The translations under genes were made by a program, and so were the position numbers. The notes under the pieces are model-generated. The model made no database searches. It worked only from the letters and a program-made list of their open reading frames with translations, and had not been told where the DNA came from. Source: Brevibacillus sp. SYP-B805 (GTDB lineage: Bacteria; Bacillota; Bacilli; Brevibacillales; Brevibacillaceae). Taken from it: a stretch of 64,000 nucleotides of DNA. The first letter of the stretch is position 1. Each line of letters begins with the position of its first letter. Where the stretch lies: contig NZ_JAALGD010000009.1 in NCBI RefSeq assembly GCF_011059135.1, positions 62,001 through 126,000 of the forward strand, written 5' to 3'. This document shows, in pieces, positions 24,026-31,390 of the stretch.

Positions 24026-25066
24026 ATGCAGTACGTGGTTGAAGTACATAGAAAAAAATGGCTCGGTCTTGCCCTCTTCGCGGTGGCAGCCGTGGCGGGG
24101 TTGTTCTGGGCGAAGTGGGAGCCGTATTATCACAAAGCCATGACGGTTGCGGAGAAACACACGTTGGGGAATCCCATTGTCACCACGCTCTCCGGGGAAG
24201 CTGCCCCATCCTGGGATTTGGCGCTCACGTATGCGTCGGCTTACTTTTTGGCGATTTGGAAAGCCATGCTGGTGGCCCTGATATTGGCGTCCCTGATGAA
24301 GGTCGTTATCCCAAAAAACTGGATGCAGCGAGTGGTCGGACAAGATGGCTATTTGAGCACGCTGAAAGGCGGATTTCTCGCGCTGCCCGCGATGATGTGC
24401 ACGTGCTGCGCAGCCCCCGTTGTCGCGGCAATGAGGCAAAAAAACAGTTCGGTTGGTGCCGCAGTCGCCTTTTGGTTGGGGAACACGGCACTGAACCCGG
24501 CCGTTTTGGTGTTTATGTTTTTTGTGCTTGGCTGGAAATTTACGCTGCTGCGTTTGGTTGTGGGAGTCATTTTCGTATTTGGACTCAGCTATATCGCCAA
24601 TCGGATTGCGAAAAATGTTCAGGTTGACAGCAGCCTTCTTGTTGACGAAACAGAAGAAGCCGGTGCTCATCCCTTTGTGGAATGGGTAAAAACGTTTGTA
24701 AAATTGGCAATCACCATCATTCCCGTTCACTTTGCAACCGTTCTTGTTCTTGGGGCGGCGCAAGCGTGGCTGTTCCCGTCTGCCGGAGCGGCAGAGATGA
24801 ACAGCGTGTGGCTGATTGTGGCGATGGCCATTGTGGGTACATTCTTTGTGATTCCTACAGCGGCTGAAATTGCCATCGCGGCAGCAGTTCTTTCTTCCGG
24901 CCTTGGAACCGGTCCGGCGGCAGCGCTCATGGTTACGCTGCCTGTTGTAAGTCTTCCCGCCATATTCATGTTGCGAAAAGCTTTTCCCGCCAAAGTTATC
25001 GCCTTTTTAACGGTGAGCGTCATGATGATCGGCATCCTGGCCGGCTTGGTGGCAACGGCATTCTAA
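24026..25066 (+). CDS. Permease of the DUF318/UPF0718 family
   Basis: The 346-aa membrane protein has about nine or ten helices. Its central motif is LPAMMCTCCAAPVVAAMR, followed by NTALNPAVLVFMFF. The paired Cys motif (CTCC) at about residues 121-124 and the proline-rich re-entrant segment are typical of this permease family, some of whose members export arsenic, zinc or copper compounds. I cannot choose a substrate; no metal regulator is adjacent. The region upstream is AT-rich and includes a weak GGGAGACGAAGGGG ribosome site. Confidence 0.8.
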   Translation: MQYVVEVHRKKWLGLALFAVAAVAGLFWAKWEPYYHKAMTVAEKHTLGNPIVTTLSGEAAPSWDLALTYASAYFLAIWKAMLVALILASLMKVVIPKNWMQRVVGQDGYLSTLKGGFLALPAMMCTCCAAPVVAAMRQKNSSVGAAVAFWLGNTALNPAVLVFMFFVLGWKFTLLRLVVGVIFVFGLSYIANRIAKNVQVDSSLLVDETEEAGAHPFVEWVKTFVKLAITIIPVHFATVLVLGAAQAWLFPSAGAAEMNSVWLIVAMAIVGTFFVIPTAAEIAIAAAVLSSGLGTGPAAALMVTLPVVSLPAIFMLRKAFPAKVIAFLTVSVMMIGILAGLVATAF

Positions 25067-25090
25067 GCGGGTGGAAGAGAGGGAGAATCG

Positions 25091-25408
25091 ATGAGCATGG
25101 CGGACGCGCAGGAGCGGGTCGCCGCTTTTGTCAGGCAGCACCGGCTGGAGGTCGCGATCCAGGATCGCCTGCTTGATCTGGTGTCGGAAGTAGGGGAATT
25201 GAGCAAAGAGGTATTGAAAGGAACCGCGTACGGCCGCAAGCCGTTTGTGCCGGGGGATGATTGGGCGGAAGAGTGGGGGGATGTGTTTTTCTCCCTGCTC
25301 TGTGTCGCCAACAGCACAGGGGTTGATGCGGAGAAGGCGCTGTCCGCCGTGCTGGACAAGTACCGCGACCGGCTGGCACAGCGCGGTGAGATCAGTTCCG
25401 GCCGCTGA
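25091..25408 (+). CDS. MazG-like nucleotide pyrophosphohydrolase
   Basis: This 105-aa, all-helical protein has the MazG-type metal motifs LVSEVGELSKEVL (residues 28-40) and EEWGDVFFSLL (57-67), with the paired Glu and the Asp that bind magnesium. Such enzymes hydrolyse nucleoside triphosphates to monophosphates and pyrophosphate, often for housecleaning. It follows the permease gene by 24 bp with a GAGGGAG site and ends at a bidirectional terminator shared with trpS. Confidence 0.85.
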   Translation: MSMADAQERVAAFVRQHRLEVAIQDRLLDLVSEVGELSKEVLKGTAYGRKPFVPGDDWAEEWGDVFFSLLCVANSTGVDAEKALSAVLDKYRDRLAQRGEISSGR

Positions 25409-25422
25409 TGGCGAAAAAAGGT

Positions 25423-25454
25423 GGAACCGGGGACATGGCCCCGGTTCCTTTTTT
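25423..25454. terminator. Bidirectional terminator between mazG-like gene and trpS
   Basis: A perfect 10-bp stem GGAACCGGGG (25423-25432) / CCCCGGTTCC (25439-25448) has AAAAAA before and TTTTTT after, so it serves both converging genes. Confidence 0.92.
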
Positions 25455-25474
25455 GATCTATCCAACCAGAATCC

Positions 25475-26458
25475 TTACAACAATACCAAACCCATGGCCT
25501 GCTTGACGCGCAGCAGCACTTTCTCCGCCTCGGCCGCAGCCTTTTCCGCTCCGTCCCGCAGGATCTTGTCCAGTTCCGCCGGATCGTCCAGCTCGCGGAA
25601 GCGCTGCTGGATTTTGCCCAGCTTGTCGCTCATCACTTCCACCAGATCCTTTTTCAGATCGCCGTATCCGCGCCCTTGATAGCGCTCTACCAGCGCATCG
25701 ACCGGTTCGTCGGCAAACAGGCTGTAGATCGTCAGCAGGTTGGAGACGCCCGGTTTGTTCTCCGGATCGAAGCGGATTTCGTTTTCCGTGTCGGTGACCG
25801 CCCGCATGATTTTTTTGCGGAAGACGTCGGGACTCTCGAGAATGGCGATGCGGCTTGCTTCGCTTTCAGCCGATTTGGACATCTTCTTCTCGGGGTTGTC
25901 GAGCGCCATGATGCGTGCGCCGAACTCCTGGATATGCGGCTCCGGAATGACAAAGGTTTCCCCAAACCGTTTGTTGAAGCGTTCCGCGATGTCGCGGGTC
26001 AGCTCGATGTGCTGCTTCTGGTCTTCCCCGACCGGCACATGGGTGGTGTCATAGAGCAGAATATCCGCCGCCATCAGCACCGGATAGGTGAACAGGCCGA
26101 CCTGCACATTGGCCTTGCCTTCCGACTTGTCCTTGTACTGGGTCATGCGGTTCAGCTCTCCCATATAGGAAGCACACTGCAGCAGCCAGCCCAGTTCGGC
26201 GTGCTGGCGCACATGGGACTGGATAAAGATCGTGGCCTTGGCCGGATCGACCCCGCAGGCGAGATACAGCTGGGCGATTTCGCGGGATGCTCTGCGCAGC
26301 GCGTCCGGGTCCTGCGGGACGGTCAGGGCATGCAGGTCAACGACGCAGTAATAGGCGGTCGCGTCATGCTGCAGCTCCACGAACTGCTTGATGGCGCCGA
26401 GGTAGTTGCCGATTGTCAGGTTGCCGGATGGTTGTACGCCGGAAAAAATACGTTTCAT
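25475..26458 (-). CDS. trpS: Tryptophan--tRNA ligase
   Basis: The 327-aa class Ic synthetase starts MKRIFSGVQPSGNLTIGNYL, whose TIGN is the HIGH-type signature, and contains KKMSKSAES as the KMSKS loop. ATG 26458 is chosen because GGAGG lies 8 nt upstream; an in-frame ATG five codons earlier lacks a site. The leader on the minus strand shows no T-box: I see no specifier/antiterminator pattern and no AGGGUGGNACCGCG element. Expression is probably not controlled by tRNA-Trp at this locus. Confidence 0.96.
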   Translation of the reverse strand: MKRIFSGVQPSGNLTIGNYLGAIKQFVELQHDATAYYCVVDLHALTVPQDPDALRRASREIAQLYLACGVDPAKATIFIQSHVRQHAELGWLLQCASYMGELNRMTQYKDKSEGKANVQVGLFTYPVLMAADILLYDTTHVPVGEDQKQHIELTRDIAERFNKRFGETFVIPEPHIQEFGARIMALDNPEKKMSKSAESEASRIAILESPDVFRKKIMRAVTDTENEIRFDPENKPGVSNLLTIYSLFADEPVDALVERYQGRGYGDLKKDLVEVMSDKLGKIQQRFRELDDPAELDKILRDGAEKAAAEAEKVLLRVKQAMGLVLL

Positions 26459-26550
26459 CAGTTGTTCCTCCATCTATCTGATGTATTGCTTTCTCCCCAA
26501 GACAGGTCGATCGGTTGCTATCCCTCTATTCTACTCCAAAATGGGCATGC

Positions 26551-26588
26551 AAAAAAGTGATGCCCCCAACAGGCAGACATCACTTTTT
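26551..26588 (-). terminator. Terminator between ytaF and trpS
   Basis: AAAAAAGTGATG (26551-26562) pairs with CATCACTTTTT (26578-26588). On the minus strand the stem is followed by a run of T, so it should end the ytaF transcript; A/T-rich flanks make it usable both ways. Confidence 0.8.
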
Positions 26589-26640
26589 GGTCAGAGAAGA
26601 AAGTTTAAGTTCTTTAAAGTGATAAAGTGACGGAGAAAGA

Positions 26641-26694
26641 AAGGTTGGGGGCCCCGCCCGGCGCAGCGATAGCTCAAGCCGGGCGGGTTTTTTT
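26641..26694 (+). repeat. GC-rich terminator-like repeat, copy 1
   Basis: GGTTGGGGGCCCCGCCCGGC opens a hairpin (CCCGCCCGGC 26653-26662, GCCGGGCGGG 26678-26687) ending in seven T on the plus strand. The opening 25 bp recur at 28267-28290. The T-run faces away from both flanking minus-strand genes, so it is not their obvious terminator. Confidence 0.75.
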
Positions 26695-26708
26695 CTGGTT
26701 CGGGCCGA

Positions 26709-27359
26709 TCAGATGACGACCCGCGCCAGTCCGATGCAGATCAGGAGAACGGGCGGCAGCCAGGACAGCCTGGTAACCCAGCGGAACTTTTCCAGGCGGC
26801 TGCCCACCACGCTGCCGCCAAAGAGGAGAAGGGCGCTCGTAATGGCAACGCTGCCGGATACGAGCAGCGGGGAGAACCCGAATAGCGTCAGGCTCAGTCC
26901 GGCCCCAAAGGCGTCAAGAGAGAGGGCGAACCCGAGCATGACGGCCTCCCACCCGGCGATATGGCCGGATTTGTCCGCATCGGCCCGGGCGGGGTCCTTC
27001 AAAATCTGGATGATATGGCCAAACAGGTGGATTTGGGTGATCGGCTGATTCCCGTCGACGGACGACGCTCTCGGTCCTTCCCCGCTGTCGGGCTGTTTCC
27101 AGAGGCGCCACAGCGTAAAGATCCCGATCAGGATCAGAATGCTCGAGCCGAGCCATTTGCCCGCATCGGGAGAGATCCAGCCTGTCAGGGAACCGCCTAC
27201 CGTCATCACGACGTAGACGACGGCAAACGAGCAGCACCCGATCACCACCAAAGAATGAAACGGCATGCGCAGTTTGCGCAGGCCGTAGGTCATGCCGACA
27301 CCGAAGCCGTCCAGACTGATCGCAATGGAAACCAGGAAGAGCGCAAGCAGGTCGCTCAA
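26709..27359 (-). CDS. ytaF: Sporulation-associated membrane protein YtaF (MntP-like)
   Basis: The 216-aa protein has six membrane segments in two MntP-type repeats, each with a DGFGVG/DAFGAG motif (SIAISLDGFGVGMTYGLRK, GFALSLDAFGAGLS). The spacing and the central soluble loop with KDPARADADKSG match YtaF of Bacillus, a manganese-exporter relative linked to sporulation. TTG 27359 follows GGGGGT at 12 nt, and the long upstream frame is not protein-like. A transport role is inferred from family only. Confidence 0.85.
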   Translation of the reverse strand: MSDLLALFLVSIAISLDGFGVGMTYGLRKLRMPFHSLVVIGCCSFAVVYVVMTVGGSLTGWISPDAGKWLGSSILILIGIFTLWRLWKQPDSGEGPRASSVDGNQPITQIHLFGHIIQILKDPARADADKSGHIAGWEAVMLGFALSLDAFGAGLSLTLFGFSPLLVSGSVAITSALLLFGGSVVGSRLEKFRWVTRLSWLPPVLLICIGLARVVI

Positions 27360-27455
27360 GCAGATACCCCCTTCGTTCCAATTGACTCCAATATATGAGC
27401 AAGGCCCATCCATTGTGCGTACAGACAAGGGGGAGACGAATTTCCAATCATTCCC

Positions 27456-27480
27456 GAAACTTTTCATGTTTCGGTTCGTA
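27456..27480 (+). promoter_or_regulatory. Sigma-W-type ECF promoter before pspA
   Basis: GAAAC (27456-27460), 16 bp, then CGTA (27477-27480) matches the sigma-W consensus (TGAAAC-N16-CGTA) except for the base before GAAAC. It lies about 45 bp before the pspA start. B. subtilis pspA is a known sigma-W target, so envelope-stress control is expected. Confidence 0.72.
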
Positions 27481-27525
27481 CATACATAACAGAATGGCGA
27501 AAAAATCCTGAGGAGGATTGTGGAT

Positions 27526-28191
27526 ATGTCACTCTTTAAAAGACTGCGCGATCTCACCCTGGCCAATCTCTATGCCTTGATCGAAAGTGCGGAAGATCCG
27601 ATTAAAATGACCGACCAATACCTGCGCGACATGCAGGAGGATCTGGAGGAGGCCGAGAAAGCCGTAGCCGCCCAGATCGCGCTGGAGAAAAAGTTCAAGC
27701 AGCTGTATGAAGAGCAGGAAGCATTGGTGAAGAAGCGCGACGAGCAAGCGCACATCGCCGCCCAGGCCAAGAACATCGACCTGGCCCGCCGCGCCCTGGA
27801 AGAGAAGAAAGCGGCCGAGCAGAAGATGGCGGAATACAAGGCAAGCTACGAGCAAAACAAGGCGGCCGCCGACAACCTGCGCGACAAGCTGGAAGAGATG
27901 CGCAAGCAGATTACCGAGCTGAAAAACAGGCGGGAAACGCTGGTTGCCCGCGTCAACGCCGCCCGCGCCCAGAAAAACATCAACAAGTCGATGGCCGGTT
28001 TCAATGCCGATACCGCGATGGCCGGGCTGAAACGGATGGAGGAGAAGGCGCTCCAGCTGGAAGCGGAAGCGGAGGCGAGCGGCGAGATTTACAAAAAGCA
28101 GGCTTCTCTCGATGAAGAGATCGCCAAGCTGAACAGGGACAAGGCCGTGGAAGATGAGCTGGCAGAACTGATGAAGAAATACGAGGGGTAA
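27526..28191 (+). CDS. pspA: Phage-shock protein A (PspA/IM30 family)
   Basis: The 221-aa protein is a long coiled coil. It starts MSLFKRLRDLTLANLYALIE, the amphipathic helix that binds stressed membranes, and continues with heptad-rich helices (QEDLEEAEKAVAAQIALEKK, KKAAEQKMAEYKASYEQNKA) to the end. PspA assembles ESCRT-III-like rods that protect the membrane. ATG 27526 follows GAGGAGG at 9 nt. It opens a four-gene cluster with DUF350, DUF4178 and DUF4247 proteins, an arrangement known from comparative work on Psp systems. A sigma-W-like promoter precedes it. Confidence 0.93.
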   Translation: MSLFKRLRDLTLANLYALIESAEDPIKMTDQYLRDMQEDLEEAEKAVAAQIALEKKFKQLYEEQEALVKKRDEQAHIAAQAKNIDLARRALEEKKAAEQKMAEYKASYEQNKAAADNLRDKLEEMRKQITELKNRRETLVARVNAARAQKNINKSMAGFNADTAMAGLKRMEEKALQLEAEAEASGEIYKKQASLDEEIAKLNRDKAVEDELAELMKKYEG

Positions 28192-28216
28192 GCGTGTGGC
28201 GCGCCCCCTCTTCTTT

Positions 28217-28244
28217 CTTGCAAGAACGAAAGTTTCGTTACAAT
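28217..28244 (+). promoter_or_regulatory. Promoter-like site with internal palindrome
   Basis: The perfect palindrome AACGAAAGTTTCGTT (28225-28239) abuts TACAAT (28239-28244), which looks like a -10 box; CTTGCA/TTGCAA lies just upstream as a poor -35. The same ACGAAA-S-TTTCGT core occurs at 58273 and, with one change, at 39069. Confidence 0.5.
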
Positions 28245-28266
28245 AAGCGCTGAAGCGGCGGAAAAA

Positions 28267-28380
28267 GGGTTGGGGCCCCGCCCGGCGCAGTTTGTCCGGG
28301 GTCCCCGAAAAGCACTCGGAATAAGCTGCGAAGGCCAGCGTCACTTTTTGGGGGAAAGCAAAGGCCGGGTGGGCTATTTT
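28267..28380 (+). repeat. GC-rich terminator-like repeat, copy 2 (longer)
   Basis: It opens with GGGTTGGGGCCCCGCCCGGC like the copy at 26643. It then holds about 75 extra bases, with its own hairpin (TCCGGGGTCCCCGA), before the closing arm GCCGGGTGGG (28364-28373) and CTATTTT. It lies between pspA and the DUF350 gene and may cause partial termination. Confidence 0.7.
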
Positions 28381-28391
28381 GAGAGGAGAGT

Positions 28392-28802
28392 ATGTCGATG
28401 ACGCTGCACAATGTGTTGGCCATGCTGGTCTGGACCGGCGCGGGCATTATCGTGTTATTCATTTTGATGTGGCTGGATTCCTTGTTTACCAAATACAAAG
28501 ACATGGCGGAGATCAGGAAGGGCAACGTGGCGGTCACCACCCGCTTCGTGATGAAGCTGTTTGCCCAGGGATATATCCTGTCCCAGTCCATCGCCAAGTC
28601 GGACGATTTGTGGATGGCCCTGCTGGCTTCCGTGGTCTCCTTCATCATCCTGTTCGTGATCGAAGCGATCGCCGAGCTGCTGTTGAAGGTGGCGGCGGGG
28701 ATCGACCTGAACCAGGGCACGCAGCAGGGGCAGGTGGCCTATGCGCTGCTGGCGGGCTCCTTCCATGTGGTGGGAGCGCTTGTACTGGCCGCTTGTCTGT
28801 AA
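28392..28802 (+). CDS. DUF350 family membrane protein (YjfL-like)
   Basis: The 136-aa protein has four predicted membrane helices arranged as two repeats: VLAMLVWTGAGIIVLFILMW, ALLASVVSFIILFVIEAIAE and flanking segments with FTKYKDMAEIRKGN and LNQGTQQGQVAYALL. This is the DUF350/YjfL pattern. The family is often found beside PspA-like proteins and DUF4178, as here, and is thought to act in membrane stress, but its activity is unknown. A GAGGAGAG site precedes ATG 28392; an ATG two codons on is also possible. Confidence 0.87.
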   Translation: MSMTLHNVLAMLVWTGAGIIVLFILMWLDSLFTKYKDMAEIRKGNVAVTTRFVMKLFAQGYILSQSIAKSDDLWMALLASVVSFIILFVIEAIAELLLKVAAGIDLNQGTQQGQVAYALLAGSFHVVGALVLAACL

Positions 28803-28836
28803 TACATGAACATCCACGCAGCAGGAGGATCCGAGG

Positions 28837-29343
28837 ATGAGCCTTTTGAAACGAGTCGCCAATCTGTTTAAGAAACCGGAGCCGCCGAAGCCGGAAAAAA
28901 GCATATTGACCGTCGGACCGGGCGATGTGGTGGAGGTGTCGCTGGTCACGTACCAGGTGACGGGCCGGACAAGACATTCGCACCGCAACGCCGCCTTGTT
29001 AACCTTGCAGGATGGCAATCAGATCCGCTATCTGCACATCGAAGAGCGGGAGAGGACCGAATACGAACTGTATACCCCGATAGACGGCCGGCTGGATTCG
29101 TTCGATGAAGTGCCGACGACCATCGAGCTGGAAGGGACGTTTTATCACCTGGAGGAACAGTATTCCGGACAGGTGAGCGTCGCAGGCAAAACCCCGTTTC
29201 CGGCGGCCGGGGAGCAGTATGTGTGGCAGTTCCAATCGGACGATCGCAAGCTGCTCAGAATCGAGTGGCAGGACGGCCGCTTCATGCTGTATGAGGGCGA
29301 GTTCGTCCTCCCCGCCGATGTGCAGGTGCTGCGCGGAACGTAG
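28837..29343 (+). CDS. DUF4178 domain protein
   Basis: The 168-aa protein starts MSLLKRVANLFKKPEPP, a short amphipathic basic helix that could touch the membrane. One DUF4178 beta-rich domain follows, containing LTVGPGDVVEVSLVTYQVTG, IEERERTEYELYTP and FMLYEGEFVLPADVQ. There is no signal peptide, so it is probably cytoplasmic. It lies between DUF350 and DUF4247 genes, 34 bp and 11 bp apart, in one operon with pspA. Function is unknown; the conserved neighbourhood suggests a shared envelope-stress task. Confidence 0.85.
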   Translation: MSLLKRVANLFKKPEPPKPEKSILTVGPGDVVEVSLVTYQVTGRTRHSHRNAALLTLQDGNQIRYLHIEERERTEYELYTPIDGRLDSFDEVPTTIELEGTFYHLEEQYSGQVSVAGKTPFPAAGEQYVWQFQSDDRKLLRIEWQDGRFMLYEGEFVLPADVQVLRGT

Positions 29344-29354
29344 GAGTGAAACCA

Positions 29355-30137
29355 ATGCGAATCAACTGGCGTACAGCGCTGCACAGCATCATGGCAATCG
29401 TGTTGTCCGTGACGGTGCTGGCGGGGTGCGGAGCCAATCTGGCCGCCGCCAATTACCCGCTGGAATCGGTTACGCAGGACGGCGACCAGCTCTCGCGCGT
29501 CTACCGCGCCGAGAACAAGACGGTTCCCGAAGTGGCCCACGAGCTGGCGGATCAGAAGACGCCGCAGGAGATGTCCAAGGAAGATCCGGACCGCATGTTC
29601 CTGGTCTATCCGGACGAGTTGTACCACCTGCAGAAGGACCCGAACAAGCCGGCCGACACGCTGATCGAAGTGGACAACCGGGAGTTTGTGCGGCAGAACT
29701 ACGACTCGTCATTTTTGCAGGGATACCTGCTCGCCAGCGTGCTGGATGATCTGTTCGACTCCATGAAAGGTCATCATGGCAAGTACCGCGGGTATTCCAC
29801 CCGGGACGTGTACAGACCGGTTGTCGTCTACCATGCACCAACCGCCAAGGAGAAGAAGCAGTACCCGCCGATCACCAAAGAGGGCGTCGGCTCCATTATC
29901 AAACGATCTTCGTCCGGCAGCGGGGCAGGCACGTCGCTCGGATCGGACGGCAGCCTGACGAAAAAAGAGAAGGGAACCACCGATTCGGGGGGCTTCTTCG
30001 GCAAAATCTTCCGCTCGTCGGACAGCCCGAGTTCCGGCGGCAGCGACAGCGGAGGCTCCCTGTTCTCCCGGCCGAAGAGCAAATCTCCCCCCAAGACCCG
30101 CGTCGGCGGATTTGGACGTTTGACGAAGCGAAGATGA
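29355..30137 (+). CDS. DUF4247 lipoprotein-like protein
   Basis: The 260-aa protein starts at ATG 29355, 8 nt after TAGGAG. It has a signal sequence ending in the lipobox LAGC at about residue 23. The DUF4247 core follows (VPEVAHELADQKTPQE, FLVYPDELYHLQKDP, GYLLASVLDDLFDSM). The last 80 residues are a low-complexity Ser/Gly/Lys-rich tail (SSSGSGAGTSLGSDGS) probably exposed outside the cell. The tail is basic at its end and may touch wall polymers. It is the last gene of the pspA cluster; function unknown. Confidence 0.85.
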   Translation: MRINWRTALHSIMAIVLSVTVLAGCGANLAAANYPLESVTQDGDQLSRVYRAENKTVPEVAHELADQKTPQEMSKEDPDRMFLVYPDELYHLQKDPNKPADTLIEVDNREFVRQNYDSSFLQGYLLASVLDDLFDSMKGHHGKYRGYSTRDVYRPVVVYHAPTAKEKKQYPPITKEGVGSIIKRSSSGSGAGTSLGSDGSLTKKEKGTTDSGGFFGKIFRSSDSPSSGGSDSGGSLFSRPKSKSPPKTRVGGFGRLTKRR

Positions 30138-30157
30138 AAGCGCAGCCGTATCATGAA

Positions 30158-30219
30158 AACATCCCCTCCCGGCAAACAGGAAAGGATGCGCTCCTTCCCG
30201 TTTGCAAGGAGGGGATGTT
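30158..30219 (+). other. Long near-perfect 62-nt hairpin
   Basis: AACATCCCCTCC (30158-30169) pairs perfectly with GGAGGGGATGTT (30208-30219). Inside, GGCAAAC, GGA and GGA segments pair with TCC, TCC and GTTTGC. There is no T-run, so it is not a plain intrinsic terminator. It could stabilise the pspA-operon mRNA end, act as a terminator with a factor, or be a small RNA. The rest of 30220-30377 holds nothing I recognise. Confidence 0.7.
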
Positions 30220-30377
30220 CGCTATCGGAGGTGCCTGTCGGAAAAGCGGCATTTATTTGACTTCTCTGTCTCAAGACTTACCCCAAAACCGTGCTCGGGC
30301 TGGTATCCGTCCCCTCATCCATTCGGTAAGATCAAACTATCCCGGAATGAAACGAGTGGAAGAAGTGAGCACGAAAG

Positions 30378-30881
30378 ATGAGCTGCCCAACCACGTATGA
30401 TCAACTCTATCGCCGATACTACCCGAATATGACCCGCTATTTCCGCCGTCGGACGAACAGCCCCTGGGACGCGGAGGATTTGACCGCCACCGTGTTCACC
30501 AAGGCGCTCTCCCGGCTGGAACAGTACAACAGCCAATATCCATTCGGTTCCTGGCTGTACGCGATCGCCCGCAACACGCTAACGGATTATCTGCGGAAGA
30601 AGCGGGATCTGCCGGCGGAAGCGGAATGGTTTCACGCTTCTTTGGCAGATGAGGATGCCAATCCGGAAGAGACGTTGCTGAAAAACGAAGAGTTTGATGC
30701 CGTCTGGCAGCAAGCGCGGACGCTTACGCCTGACCAATACCAGGTGCTTTCCCTGCGCTATCGGGCGGAGATGAGCATGAAGGAAATCGCCCGGAAGATA
30801 GGCAAGCCGGAATCGACGGTCAAGGTGATCCATCACCGGGCGCTTAAGCAGTTACGGAAGCGGCTGAAAAAACATGCCTAA
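30378..30881 (+). CDS. ECF-type RNA polymerase sigma factor
   Basis: The 167-aa protein has region 2 (YDQLYRRYYPNMTRYFRRR, DAEDLTATVFTKAL, PFGSWLYAIARNTLTDYLR) and region 4 (LTPDQYQVLSLRYRAEMSMK, EIARKIGKPESTVKVIHHRA). This is the layout of extracytoplasmic-function sigma factors. No anti-sigma gene follows; the next gene is a broken DUF4870 frame, so the control partner is missing or elsewhere. No strong SD precedes ATG 30378, suggesting weak translation. Whether it drives the pspA promoter cannot be told. Confidence 0.9.
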   Translation: MSCPTTYDQLYRRYYPNMTRYFRRRTNSPWDAEDLTATVFTKALSRLEQYNSQYPFGSWLYAIARNTLTDYLRKKRDLPAEAEWFHASLADEDANPEETLLKNEEFDAVWQQARTLTPDQYQVLSLRYRAEMSMKEIARKIGKPESTVKVIHHRALKQLRKRLKKHA

Positions 30882-30996
30882 AGGGGGGAGGCTCCGTCCG
30901 GGGGCCGAAGCGGCGTCGAGCCCCCGACGGTTTCCCGCCACAGCCGAATCCTCTACAATGTCAATGGATTGACGAAAAACAATGGGAGGAACTCTC

Positions 30997-31305
30997 ATGG
31001 ACAACAACGGAGTCAAAGTGATCACGCATGCCAGCGCCTTTTTCGCCCCCATCCTGGTGCCGATCATCGTCTGGCTGCTGGTCTCGGACAGAAGCACCAA
31101 AAGCATGGCCCTGCAGGCGCTTCTCTTCCATGTAATGATGTCCATCCTGATCGGCATCTCATGGCTCTTTTCCTGAATATTGATCGGGATTCCGTTCCTG
31201 ATCGTCTTTGGCCTCATGGCGATCTGGTATCCGATTAAAGGAATTCTCTATTCCCTCAACGGCCGCCCGTTTCGCTACCCCATCGTCGGGGCGCTGGTCG
31301 GGTAA
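30997..31305 (+). pseudogene. DUF4870 membrane protein gene with an internal TGA stop
   Basis: ATG 30997 follows GGGAGGA and reads MDNNGVKVITHASAFFAPIL up to TGA at 31174-31176 (59 aa). Translation continues in the same frame as ILIGIPFLIVFGLMAIWYPI, then ILYSLNGRPFRYPIVGALVG, and stops at TAA 31303-31305. The whole is a normal-length (about 102 aa) DUF4870 protein interrupted by one codon where Trp (TGG) would fit. It could be a true nonsense mutation, a read error or read-through. It stands right behind the sigma-factor gene. Confidence 0.8.
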
Positions 31306-31329
31306 AACCGGCCGTCCAGCCAAAATAGG

Positions 31330-31372
31330 AGAACCTCCCTTGTTTCCTTTGGAAACAAAGGAGGTTCTTTTT
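31330..31372 (+). terminator. Strong terminator after the DUF4870 frame
   Basis: AGAACCTCC (31330-31338) pairs with GGAGGTTCT (31360-31368); inside, TTGTTTCC pairs with GGAAACAA. A run of T follows. It may also stop leftward transcripts from the 31391 gene. Confidence 0.9.
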
Positions 31373-31390
31373 GTGGGGAAAAAAGGGAGA

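Noticed and set aside
26459-26550. T-box leader for trpS
   Set aside because: I looked for the specifier loop and the AGGGUGGNACCGCG antiterminator on the minus strand and found neither.
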